This document shows positions 34,647 through 42,547 of a stretch of DNA of 64,000 bases, piece by piece. The notes beneath the pieces are model-generated. The model was not told the DNA's origin and did not search any database. It saw only the letters and a program-made list of their open reading frames with translations. The stretch's first letter is position 1, and every line of letters begins with the position of its first letter. The position numbers and the translations under genes were made by a program. The stretch spans positions 1 to 64,000 of the forward strand of contig DUEE01000007.1 of NCBI GenBank assembly GCA_011170285.1. The letters are read 5' to 3'. This stretch comes from Dehalococcoidia bacterium. Lineage in GTDB: Bacteria > Chloroflexota > Dehalococcoidia > Dehalococcoidales > W498.

Positions 34647-35306
34647 ATGGGAATGCGTGAATACGCCATTAGAAAGGAATGGATTGGTAAACGTAGAATA
34701 GGTATTTATCTTCTATGGAGAAACTGCTACTACTCATTTTGTTGGGTGCAACTTATAAAAGATGGCTCTTTTTCTTTTGGTTTCCAGTCAAAAACGTTAC
34801 GCTTTACAGAATGGGGCAGTGCAGTGGTACGTTCAGGTTATTTTACTGAGCATACCCAGACTCTGGCTAGCGGAAATGTAAACATTAAGAATGTCCTCGC
34901 ACCTCACGTTACATTCCACTCACCTGCTATCAAGCAAAAGAGAGGTATTGTCCACTTCGTTGGTAGCAATGGTATAGTGGATGAATGGGAGCTTGATTGG
35001 TTTCCTGTTAAGAAAGCTCAAGCCCTTTCGTATACGTACACCGGTGAAATCTCAATGCTTGAAAAGGCTACAAAGTTGGCTGGGAGACATGAAATAGCTA
35101 TGATACCGCCAGATGTGCAATGCCTTCGAATGGAGTTAATCGTTCATCCCCTCTCGGCAACCGCAGAACAAGTAGAAGACAGAAACGCAATAACAAATAT
35201 ACTTGGCTTTTGCCCCAATTATATTGTCAGTTGCTGGTTCTACAAGAATCCTTTAGCGGAGCCATGTTTATGCATGGCAACTGACTCTTATTCGTCTAAG
35301 AGTTAG
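34647..35306 (+). CDS. hypothetical protein, unknown family
   Basis: This 219-residue frame has protein-like composition rich in aromatic residues and beta-prone segments (IGIYLLWRNCYYSFCWVQLI, FHSPAIKQKRGIVHFVGSNG). There is no signal peptide or transmembrane pattern. Start choice between ATG 34647 and ATG 34653 is open; neither has a strong SD. I recognise no motif. It stands between repeat B and the convergent CCA-type nucleotidyltransferase, and may be an accessory gene. Confidence 0.55.
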   Translation: MGMREYAIRKEWIGKRRIGIYLLWRNCYYSFCWVQLIKDGSFSFGFQSKTLRFTEWGSAVVRSGYFTEHTQTLASGNVNIKNVLAPHVTFHSPAIKQKRGIVHFVGSNGIVDEWELDWFPVKKAQALSYTYTGEISMLEKATKLAGRHEIAMIPPDVQCLRMELIVHPLSATAEQVEDRNAITNILGFCPNYIVSCWFYKNPLAEPCLCMATDSYSSKS

Positions 35307-35345
35307 TTGTGGTTCACCACATTAAATGCGCATTACTTGATTTAA

Positions 35346-36608
35346 TCACGAGTTTGCCAAATTTACCCACCTCTTAACCAACACCTCCTCACCCTGATTA
35401 GATGTTACTTTCCCATCCAGTCTCGCTTCGTGTAGTAGCTGTAGTATTTCTTTGATTTGGGGACCAGTAGGTATGCCCATTCTTACTAAGTCGTCTCCGT
35501 TGAGGGCTAGCTTGACATAACGAAGCCTATTGAGAAATAGCTTGATGTTCTGTTGAGCCACCGGGGAGTCGCTGGCTAAGGAATTAGCTGTAATTGCTGG
35601 CGGTGAGCAGTCGTGGAGAAGGTAGTACACGCTACTTGGGGTGAGTTTGGGATTAGCCAGCGACTCAAGTTTGGTTTTGAGGCTAATGGTATCCCGCAGG
35701 GTTTGGGCAAGTGACTTTGGCAGTCTGAGCCGTGAAATAAGTTGCTCACTCTCTTCATTGGTCAGGGAGTAAGCCAGAAGAGCCAGGTAGAGCCCAACTG
35801 GTGGTAAATTGGGATAGCTTAGCTGGCGAGCCTGCTCAAATTTTTCTGCTAGCCAGCCGTTACCCTTTAGGGTGGGGTGTAGCCTGTGGAGAACATAAAG
35901 TTCTTCAGCGCGGCGGAGGACTTTCTCCGGGTATTTCTCTTTTAATATTAGCTCCAGCTCGTGCCGTATTCGGTCACCACTAATGGTATCTAGCATAGGT
36001 ATATCTCGTTTAAGTAGCTGTAGGGTATTTGGTTCCAGTTGGAAGTCTAGCCGTTGCTCGTAGCGTAAACCACGCCAAATGCGGGTGGCATCATCAATAA
36101 AGCTTTTTTTATGTAGAACACGAATAAGCTCATGCTCAAGGTCATTCCTGCCCCCATACCGGTCAATCAATTCGCCATAGCGGCTGGGGACAAGCTCAAT
36201 AGCCATAGTGTTGATGGTAAAATCACGGCGAAAAAGGTCTCTAGCTAAGGAGCCATGCTTCACCCTTGGTAGCGCTCCCGGTTTATCATAGGTTTCGGAG
36301 CGAGCGGTGGCAAAGTCAACACTCCATTTATTCCACTGGAGTTTAGCCGTATTGAAGCGGGGATGAGTTGTGATTTTCCCTTGGTTAATCTGGGCTAGCT
36401 GCTGCGCCAGATTTATAGCATTACCTTCTACCACTAGGTCAAGGTCAAGATTGGTTCGTCCCAGCAGCAGGTCACGAACCACACCGCCGACAAGGTACAG
36501 GCTCTGCCCTTGACTGGCAGCAACCTCACCGGCAACTCGCATAAAGCTGACTAGCTCAGTAGGTAGCTGTTTTTCTATTCTATGGGATAGGTCAATAATC
36601 TTGGACAT
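35346..36608 (-). CDS. CCA tRNA nucleotidyltransferase / poly(A) polymerase family protein (no HD domain)
   Basis: The 420 residues hold the class II nucleotidyltransferase head: LVGGVVRDLLLGR, the metal-binding LDLDLVVEG, RRDFTINTMAIEL (base-recognition region) and a neck domain (RIWRGLRYEQRLDFQLEP, DRIRHELELIL). Such enzymes add CCA, CC or A to tRNA 3' ends. A second family member with an HD domain is encoded at 47527-49032, so division into CC- and A-adding enzymes is possible. A TGATATAAT extended -10 lies about 17 bases before the ATG. Confidence 0.9.
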   Translation of the reverse strand: MSKIIDLSHRIEKQLPTELVSFMRVAGEVAASQGQSLYLVGGVVRDLLLGRTNLDLDLVVEGNAINLAQQLAQINQGKITTHPRFNTAKLQWNKWSVDFATARSETYDKPGALPRVKHGSLARDLFRRDFTINTMAIELVPSRYGELIDRYGGRNDLEHELIRVLHKKSFIDDATRIWRGLRYEQRLDFQLEPNTLQLLKRDIPMLDTISGDRIRHELELILKEKYPEKVLRRAEELYVLHRLHPTLKGNGWLAEKFEQARQLSYPNLPPVGLYLALLAYSLTNEESEQLISRLRLPKSLAQTLRDTISLKTKLESLANPKLTPSSVYYLLHDCSPPAITANSLASDSPVAQQNIKLFLNRLRYVKLALNGDDLVRMGIPTGPQIKEILQLLHEARLDGKVTSNQGEEVLVKRWVNLANS

Positions 36609-36718
36609 TCCTTTTGTAGTCCAAATTATATCACAGGTTGTTACTTAGAGTATTTATGACAGTATAGGTTAAGGTGAAATACCTGACTAGGCTATGAAAC
36701 TAAAGTACCGACAGATTA

Positions 36719-36748
36719 TTGACAAAATTGAGAACAAATAGATATAAT
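36719..36748 (+). promoter_or_regulatory. consensus promoter before the pantothenate genes
   Basis: TTGACA (36719-36724) and TATAAT (36743-36748) with an 18-base spacer are perfect consensus boxes. Transcription would begin near 36755, nearly 185 bases upstream of the first gene and about 120 bases before a strong terminator hairpin. Confidence 0.8.
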
Positions 36749-36754
36749 TAAATT

Positions 36755-36909
36755 GTTAACAAGTTATTAGCCATCGACAGTTGGCGGTGAGCTTCTATAG
36801 ATAAGTTTTATTAGTTATATTATGCGCTTGGATCTGATATGACCGAGACGGTAAAATGTAAGACTGTATGCTAACACCTTCTCTGGCTGTGTCGGAGAAG
36901 GTGTTTTAA
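36755..36909 (+). ncRNA. putative leader RNA or small RNA of about 150 nt
   Basis: The region is bounded by a perfect promoter at 36719-36748 and an intrinsic terminator ending at 36909, with no coding sequence inside. It could be a free small RNA or an attenuated leader of the DUF2520-panD-panB genes. I could not match it to a known riboswitch class by eye. A short internal motif (GACCGAGACGG) may pair locally. Confidence 0.45.
36873..36909 (+). terminator. intrinsic terminator ahead of the pantothenate genes
   Basis: Perfect 11-base arms AACACCTTCTC (36873-36883) and GAGAAGGTGTT (36895-36905) are followed by TTAATAT, with TTTT overlapping the arm end. It lies between a strong promoter and the first pan-region gene, so it either ends a small RNA or works as an attenuator. 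Confidence 0.8.
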
Positions 36910-36938
36910 TATAAGTCCGGCGTAGGTAGCGAACTAAA

Positions 36939-37802
36939 ATGCCTGAATTAGGATTCATTGGCGCTGGAATTGTAGGCACCGCCCTAGCTGTTAAGCTGAG
37001 TATTGGGGGTTATCGGATAGTGGCAATATCCAGTAGAAGCCAAACCTCAGCCAAAAAGCTAGCTGGGGCAATTAGTGGTTGCCGCGCCTTCAATAAAAAT
37101 CAGGATGTAGCTGACGCTAGTGAGCTTGTCTTTGTTACTACCCCCGATGATTCTATCGCCTCGGTAGTATCTCAAATTAAGTGGCATGCCGGACAGAGTG
37201 TAGTTCATTGTAGCGGTGCCGATTCAACTGATATTCTGGAGCCGGCTAAGAAATTAGGCACCCAAGTTGGCGTCTTTCATCCCTTACAGACCTTTGCCAG
37301 TGTAAAACAGGCTATAGAGAATATGCCAGGCTCGACCTTTACTCTGGAGTCTGAAGAGCCCCTACTAAACACACTCAAGAATATCACGGCTACCCTTGAT
37401 GGTCACTGGATAGAGTTAAAAGCGAGCGATAAGGTAGTGTATCATGCAGCGGCAGTCATTGCCTGCAATTATCTGGTAACCCTGGTCAAGCTAGCTACCG
37501 ACTTATGGCAAACCTTTAACATCCCACCGAACCAAGCTACTCAGGCACTACTCCCGCTATTGCGAGGGACGATTCATAATATTGAGACTATCGGTATACC
37601 CCAGTGTCTCACCGGACCAATTGCCCGTGGTGATACCGGGACTATTAGAAAGCACCTCAATGCTTTACAGAAAACAGCTCCTACTTTACTCTCCACCTAT
37701 AGAGAACTTGGTCTACAGACCATACCTATCGCTCTGGCCAAGGGCAAAATCAATCAGCACCAGGCACACGAGCTAGAGGCTATACTGAAACAACTTAACT
37801 AA
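36939..37802 (+). CDS. Rossmann-like and DUF2520 protein, candidate ketopantoate reductase (PanG-like)
   Basis: The 287 residues have an N-terminal NAD(P)-binding domain (LGFIGAGIVGTALAVKLSIG, then SSRS typical of NADP preference) and the helical DUF2520 domain, with VFHPLQTF and VYHAAAVIACNYLVTL. It directly precedes panD and panB, while no panE is visible. DUF2520 proteins in pan gene clusters are linked to the alternative ketopantoate reductase PanG. Assignment here rests on context. An oxidoreductase of other function is possible. Confidence 0.75.
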   Translation: MPELGFIGAGIVGTALAVKLSIGGYRIVAISSRSQTSAKKLAGAISGCRAFNKNQDVADASELVFVTTPDDSIASVVSQIKWHAGQSVVHCSGADSTDILEPAKKLGTQVGVFHPLQTFASVKQAIENMPGSTFTLESEEPLLNTLKNITATLDGHWIELKASDKVVYHAAAVIACNYLVTLVKLATDLWQTFNIPPNQATQALLPLLRGTIHNIETIGIPQCLTGPIARGDTGTIRKHLNALQKTAPTLLSTYRELGLQTIPIALAKGKINQHQAHELEAILKQLN

Positions 37803-37829
37803 AAAAAGAATCAATTAAGGGGGAGTGTA

Positions 37830-38201
37830 ATGAGAATAATGCTTAAAAGCAAAATCCACCGAGCCCGGGTTACCAGACTCAATCTTGATTATGAAGGCAG
37901 TATTACCATTGATAAGAAGCTTATGGAAGAAGCTGACTTCCTCCCTTATGAGCAGGTGCAGGTGCTAAATACCAATAATGGCGCCCGTTTTACTACTTAC
38001 GCCGTTGAGGGTGAAAGTGGCGAAATCTGTTTAAATGGGGCTGCTGCTAGACTAGCGGTTAAGGGAGATATTATCATTATACTCTCCTACTGCAATATTG
38101 AGGACGATGAAGCTCGTCACTTTAGGCCTGAAGTGGTATATGTTGATGTTAAAAATGCTTACATTGAAACTAAACGAATGGTTGAGGCTATACCCCTTTA
38201 A
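37830..38201 (+). CDS. panD: aspartate 1-decarboxylase
   Basis: PanD makes beta-alanine from aspartate. It is made as a proenzyme and self-cleaves at Gly-Ser to form a pyruvoyl group. The cleavage site is in [10 protein letters not shown] (G23-S24), and K6-x-H10 and [19 protein letters not shown] match the family. The 123 residues are of normal length. It stands 27 bases after the DUF2520 gene, with AGGGGGAG as SD. panB starts 10 bases after its stop. Confidence 0.97.
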   Translation: MRIMLKSKIHRARVTRLNLDYEGSITIDKKLMEEADFLPYEQVQVLNTNNGARFTTYAVEGESGEICLNGAAARLAVKGDIIIILSYCNIEDDEARHFRPEVVYVDVKNAYIETKRMVEAIPL

Positions 38202-38211
38202 GGAGAAACAA

Positions 38212-39270
38212 ATGAGAATCACTATAAACCAAATAAAAGAAATGAAGCGGAAGGGCGAGAAAATAACCATGCTCACCGCCTATGACTACGCCACAGCTAA
38301 GATAGTTGATGAAGTGGGAATACCGCTGATTCTGGTGGGGGATAGCCTGGGTATGGTCGTCCTGGGTTATGAATCAACTATACCGGTAACTATGGAGGAG
38401 ATGCTGCACCATACTGGAGCTGTGGTTAGAGCCACCAAACAGGCAATGGTAATTGGTGATATGCCATTTATGACCTATCATATTAGTAACTCTGATGCTT
38501 TACATAATGCTGCAAGGTTTATCCAAGAGGGTGGAGCCCAGGCAGTTAAGCTTGAGGGTGGTGTAACGGTGGCGGAAAAGGTAAGCCGAATTGTGGAATG
38601 CGGCATTCCGGTTATGGGGCACATCGGACTTACTCCCCAGTCAATATATCAACTAGGCGGCTTTACCGTACAGGGTAAAACCCTGGAAGCAGCTACCAAA
38701 TTGCTTGAAGACGCCCGGACTCTGGAACAGGCTGGAGCCTTTGCCATTGTCCTGGAAACAGTTCCTGCCCAGCTAGCCACACTCATTACCCAAAGAATAG
38801 GTATCCCAACCATCGGCATTGGCGCCGGTGTAGGTTGCGATGGTCAGGTTCAGGTTATAAACGACATTCTAGGCTCGTTTACTGACTTTGTCCCCAAGCA
38901 TGCTAAGCAATATATCAAGCTTACTGATATTATCCGAACTGCCGTTGCTGAATATGATAATGAGGTAAAATCGGGCAGCTTCCCCACTGACCAGCAAAGC
39001 TTCTCTATGGATGAAAGCATCTTAGCTGAGCTAAAAGGAGAGGCGATAGATAAATCAAACAAGATTCTGGAGATTGCAGAGTTAAAGTGCAGAGAGTCAG
39101 GGGCTGTGGCTTATCCAGATTTCGGGCGAGAAGGCTGGAGTGCACCTACAATCAAAAGAATTCTGCTAAATAACGGTTATGAGTGTCACGAAGGACGACA
39201 TTCAAGTGAATGGTGGGGTTTGTGTAGTTATCAAAAAAGGAAAACTCATTTTCATAAAAAAGAAGAGTAG
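38212..39270 (+). CDS. panB: 3-methyl-2-oxobutanoate hydroxymethyltransferase with C-terminal extension
   Basis: PanB transfers a hydroxymethyl group from methylenetetrahydrofolate to ketoisovalerate to give ketopantoate. The first 275 or so residues are standard: KGEKITMLTAYDYATAKIVD, LVGDSLGMVVLGYEST, VKLEGG, PVMGHIGLTPQSI and GIGAGVGCDGQVQV. About 75 further residues (from LKGEAIDKSNKILEI, including DFGREGWSAPTIKRILLNNG) are not part of typical PanB and I do not recognise them. The ATG at 38212 has AAGGAG at ideal spacing. Confidence 0.94.
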   Translation: MRITINQIKEMKRKGEKITMLTAYDYATAKIVDEVGIPLILVGDSLGMVVLGYESTIPVTMEEMLHHTGAVVRATKQAMVIGDMPFMTYHISNSDALHNAARFIQEGGAQAVKLEGGVTVAEKVSRIVECGIPVMGHIGLTPQSIYQLGGFTVQGKTLEAATKLLEDARTLEQAGAFAIVLETVPAQLATLITQRIGIPTIGIGAGVGCDGQVQVINDILGSFTDFVPKHAKQYIKLTDIIRTAVAEYDNEVKSGSFPTDQQSFSMDESILAELKGEAIDKSNKILEIAELKCRESGAVAYPDFGREGWSAPTIKRILLNNGYECHEGRHSSEWWGLCSYQKRKTHFHKKEE

Positions 39271-39313
39271 CTGTACCCTCAGACTCGTAGTTAACCAAAA
39301 TTAAAACCACCTC

Positions 39314-39419
39314 GTTCCCCCTCTTTTGCCAGAAGGGGTGTTTAAGAGGGGTTGCGCCCCTCTTTCAAAAAATCTTCCCCTTCCCCTTATTAAGGGGAAG
39401 GGGATAAAGGGGATGGGGT
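39314..39419. repeat. double-hairpin repeat B, copy 2
   Basis: AAGAGGGGTTGCGCCCCTCTT forms the first stem. CTTCCCCTTCCCC-TTATTAA-GGGGAAGGGG forms the second, followed by ATAAAGGGGATGGGG. Both parts match copies at 34541-34624 and 45725-45814. It separates panB from panC. Confidence 0.75.
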
Positions 39420-39451
39420 TATTAAGAATTAAGGGGGTGAGGTAGATACCA

Positions 39452-40291
39452 ATGTCTATGAAAGTTGTTGAAAAAATAGATGATATGAAGCGGCTAAGGC
39501 AGCAGCTTACCGAGCCGGTGGGCTTTGTTCCTACTATGGGCTATTTGCATGAGGGTCACTTGGCTTTAATCAGATGGGCCAGAACCGAAAACCCCTCTCT
39601 AGTAGTTAGCCTATTTGTCAATCCAACCCAATTTGATCCCCAGGAAGATTTCAGCCAGTATCCCCGTGACCCTGAGCGTGATTTTGGTCTGTTAGAAAAG
39701 GAAAGGGCTGATATTGTCTTTATGCCCTCGGTAGATGAGATGTATCCGCCACGGTTCAATAGCTGGGTAGAGGTAGGTAGGCTTACTGAACGACTGGAGG
39801 GTGCTTCTCGCCCCGGTCATTTCAGGGGTGTTACCACCGTGGTCGCCAAGCTATTTAATATTATCCAGCCAACCAGAGCCTACTTCGGGCAGAAGGATGC
39901 CCAGCAAGTAGTTGTCATCAAAAAGATGGTGGCTGAGCTCAATATGAACCTGGAAATAGTTACTGTTCCTACAATGCGCGAGGGCGATGGTCTGGCTATG
40001 AGCAGTCGCAACACCTATCTTAATCCTGAGGAACGAGAGGTGGCAACGGTTCTCTATCAGGCAATCAGCTTGGCTCAAAAACTGTGGGTACGAGGAGAAA
40101 CGAATGCCCAAGTCATTCGCCAGCAAATGCTCACCCTTATTCGAAAAGAACCGCTGGCAGCTATTGACTATATCAGCATAGCTGACACCGAGACCCTAGA
40201 CGAACTAGACACGGTCAAATCCCCGGCATTAGTATCACTGGCAGTAAAAATCGGCAACACTAGACTGATAGATAATGTAGTGCTAGAATAA
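39452..40291 (+). CDS. panC: pantothenate synthetase
   Basis: PanC joins pantoate and beta-alanine with ATP to form pantothenate. The 279 residues show VGFVPTMGYLHEGHLALIR (the HxGH-like HEGH), FVNPTQFDPQEDFSQYPRD, SRPGHFRGVTTVV, YFGQKDAQQ and the KMSKS-like MSSRN. It follows panB by 181 bases of repeat DNA. GGTGAGGTAGATA, the tail of repeat A, sits at SD distance before the ATG. A diverged copy of its last 45 codons lies at 40840-40995. Confidence 0.97.
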   Translation: MSMKVVEKIDDMKRLRQQLTEPVGFVPTMGYLHEGHLALIRWARTENPSLVVSLFVNPTQFDPQEDFSQYPRDPERDFGLLEKERADIVFMPSVDEMYPPRFNSWVEVGRLTERLEGASRPGHFRGVTTVVAKLFNIIQPTRAYFGQKDAQQVVVIKKMVAELNMNLEIVTVPTMREGDGLAMSSRNTYLNPEEREVATVLYQAISLAQKLWVRGETNAQVIRQQMLTLIRKEPLAAIDYISIADTETLDELDTVKSPALVSLAVKIGNTRLIDNVVLE

Positions 40292-40356
40292 GGCATTAGG
40301 TCATAAAGCGAGGACTAAGACTAAAAACAATCGGCAACAGCAGGAGGAGATAAGCC

Positions 40357-40743
40357 ATGCTTAGAAAAATAAGTATAGCCAATGCCTCAACCCATTCCCT
40401 GATAAAGGCTTGGCCTGACGATACCTTAGGTGATATTTACGAGAAACTATGCAAGAACAATTCGGTGGTGGTGGTTGATACTACGGGTCATTTCCAGGGA
40501 ATAATCTCGCGGAAGGATGCAGTAAAGGCGATACTTACTCGTTCTGACTGGAAAGACATCCCGGTGAGTGAAATCATGACCAGAGAGGTGCTATATATTC
40601 CCAATCATGTCTCTTTGGCTGAAGCAGCGGAGACCATGTTGCAGGCAGACATTCACCAGTTGGTAGTTGTCGGTCCACCGGAGGGAGGCTCGGTCGCCAT
40701 CGGGATTATCACCCTCCAGGATGTGCTGAAAAACACCGTTTAA
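40357..40743 (+). CDS. two-CBS-domain protein
   Basis: The 128 residues form a tandem pair of CBS domains: DTLGDIYEKLCKNNSVVVVD to GIISRKDAVKAIL, then SEIMTREVLYIPNHVSLAEA to AIGIITLQDVL. Such pairs bind adenosine nucleotides or SAM and act as energy sensors. No catalytic domain is present. The position after panC may be incidental. SD AGGAGGAG lies upstream. Confidence 0.9.
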   Translation: MLRKISIANASTHSLIKAWPDDTLGDIYEKLCKNNSVVVVDTTGHFQGIISRKDAVKAILTRSDWKDIPVSEIMTREVLYIPNHVSLAEAAETMLQADIHQLVVVGPPEGGSVAIGIITLQDVLKNTV

Positions 40744-40765
40744 CTGTATACAATTCTTGACCAAC

Positions 40766-40831
40766 CTACTCTCTAACCAGCACCATAATGCCCAGCAGTG
40801 CCACAAAGGCAAGACCAGCGCCAAAGAAGAA
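40766..40831 (-). pseudogene. C-terminal tail remnant of an MFS transporter
   Basis: Read on the minus strand this gives FFFGAGLAFVALLGIMVLVR plus E and stop, matching the last 21 residues of the intact MFS protein encoded at 42548-43771 (FYFGAGLAFLAMLGIMVLIR). It abuts a panC tail remnant at 40840 and together they mark a duplication junction. Confidence 0.75.
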
Positions 40832-40839
40832 TAGATTAG

Positions 40840-40995
40840 CTGGCAACTATTGATTATATTTCCGTAGCCGATGCCGAGACCCTGGACGAACTTGATACGG
40901 TTAACCCCCCGGCTCTGATGTCACTGGCAGTAAGAATTGGCAAGACGAGACTGATAAATAACGTGGTGGTAGAATGGGAGTTAGGTATGGTTTGA
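40840..40995 (+). pseudogene. panC C-terminal remnant
   Basis: The frame reads LATIDYISVADAETLDELDT, then a close match to the PanC end (LAVRIGKTRLINNVVVE), and runs six residues past the PanC stop position to TGA. By eye about 36 of 45 residues match the intact PanC at 39452-40291. There is no start codon and no upstream panC sequence. Confidence 0.8.
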
Positions 40996-41119
40996 TGATA
41001 GTCAGAAGCCATATTCTGCTATTATTTGGTTGAAATATAAAGGAAGGCAGGATGTAGCGATGATATTGGGCAGTACATTACCGCTAGTGAATATGTTACA
41101 TGAGTGATACGCTACATAC

Positions 41120-42061
41120 TCATCTATGCTTGCTGACCCCTCTGCGAGAACGCCATTTTAGGTGATATAAGCGTAGTAAATTAGCATATTTTGCACCGAT
41201 TGCTTGCCTCTCTGGAGATACTGGTATTCCTGTTATTCCCCGCCAATATCCCTCTTGGAATTGCATACATAGTTCGGCAACTCTTTTCTGAGCCTTTAAG
41301 TGTGGATAAACTTGTTGTAATACAACGTAAGCTTGCTGAGAATTGTATTTTAGCTCCCAAATATCTTGCTTATTTAACTTACTTTTAGGGACAGAATAAA
41401 TTTTACCCCCAAACGTTTTGTTTATAAACTCTAACGTCTCATAGTCGGTTTTTCTATTGAAAACCTCAAGTAAGTAACTATTTCTATCCTTTCGCTCAGT
41501 TATAACGAATGATGAATCTACATCAAAAAGTCCTGCTATGTATGCTATTTTTAAATGGGGTAAGCCAAAGTAATCAAACCGTTGTTCAGGTTCTGTTTGG
41601 CAATTCTGTAAGCGTTCACGATAGGCTTCGCCAATTTTACGCTTTTCACCCAAAGACAGCTCTGGTTGTACGCACCTCTCGTAACACTCAATACATAGCC
41701 TTGCTCGCTCTCTTTTAATTCGTAAAAAGGGGTGTATTTTTCTTAACACCTTATATGCGTGATTAGACGATAAATTCCAGACCCATACCTGCTCGCTATG
41801 GAAGGGCTGTATTTTCACCTTGTGGATTTTACCACCAAAACTTTTTGACAATAATTTCAATAATTCCCCGTTTTGCTTATTATAAGAAAGATGAAGAGTG
41901 TACGGTTCGCCTATACCGTAGTAAACCTCCGTATCGGATATCCCAGCAAAATAAGCCAAATCTTTAGCTACAACATTAATCTCAGCAAGATTAAACGCCT
42001 TATTGAGATACACTAGATTCCGCCAAAACTCAGCTCCTGCGTATGATTCGTTGTCTTTCAT
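41120..42061 (-). CDS. free-standing LAGLIDADG homing endonuclease-like protein
   Basis: The 313 residues contain two LAGLIDADG-type helices: LAYFAGISDTEVYYGI (about 35-50) and IAYIAGLFDVDSSFVI (about 172-187). Each is followed by the alternating strands and FGGKIH/FGGKIY motif of one alpha-beta domain, so the protein is a pseudo-symmetric monomer. Acidic residues (D43 and FDVD) are retained. No intron or intein host surrounds it, so it is free-standing. It occupies the gap between two duplicated gene tails. Whether it cuts DNA is untested. It could act as a selfish element or a domesticated regulator. Confidence 0.85.
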   Translation of the reverse strand: MKDNESYAGAEFWRNLVYLNKAFNLAEINVVAKDLAYFAGISDTEVYYGIGEPYTLHLSYNKQNGELLKLLSKSFGGKIHKVKIQPFHSEQVWVWNLSSNHAYKVLRKIHPFLRIKRERARLCIECYERCVQPELSLGEKRKIGEAYRERLQNCQTEPEQRFDYFGLPHLKIAYIAGLFDVDSSFVITERKDRNSYLLEVFNRKTDYETLEFINKTFGGKIYSVPKSKLNKQDIWELKYNSQQAYVVLQQVYPHLKAQKRVAELCMQFQEGYWRGITGIPVSPERQAIGAKYANLLRLYHLKWRSRRGVSKHR

Positions 42062-42288
42062 TGCACAGTTAAATTATATACCTGAGGCATTGGCAGGACA
42101 AGGAATCCGATGGGTCTATCTATAATTTCTTTGACTACTCACTAACCCGCCCCACAATCCCTATTGATTGGCTACTCTCTAAGTCGTAACTCCATTCCAC
42201 AGTCAGAAGTGTCCCTCTCCATTCTGGGGTATTGACAAATATGCCGCTTGGTATTTATTATTTCCCTGATATTTTGCAGGGTAATTCA

Positions 42289-42525
42289 ATGACTCCCAAA
42301 TATGAGATAGGACAGAAAGTTATAATAACGCCAGTCAAGAATCAACATTTATCTCCGAGAGACTCTGATATAGGAGCATATGCAGGTAGAAGTGGTAAAG
42401 TCATGGATTACTATTGGATAAATACAGGTAGGGGTGAAGCCTTCTACATTTACACTGTGCGATTGGGGGCTGATGATAAAGATATCGTTTTGCATGAAGA
42501 TGAAATGCAAGCATATAGAGAGTAG
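42289..42525 (+). CDS. small SH3-like protein of unknown function
   Basis: The 78 residues begin MTPKYEIGQKVIITPVKNQH and continue IGAYAGRSGKVMDYYWI...YIYTVRLG...IVLHEDEMQAY. This is a beta-rich pattern like small KOW/SH3-barrel or nitrile-hydratase-beta-like domains. The ATG at 42289 is preferred over one at 42232 because CAGGG lies eight bases before it and homology-like sequence begins there. Its function is unknown. Confidence 0.65.
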   Translation: MTPKYEIGQKVIITPVKNQHLSPRDSDIGAYAGRSGKVMDYYWINTGRGEAFYIYTVRLGADDKDIVLHEDEMQAYRE

Positions 42526-42547
42526 AAGGATAAAGTGGTCCCTATCA

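Noticed and set aside
41120-42061. Intein or group I intron hosting the LAGLIDADG protein
   Set aside because: No split host gene or splice motifs flank it; the neighbouring coding remnants are gene tails unrelated to one another.
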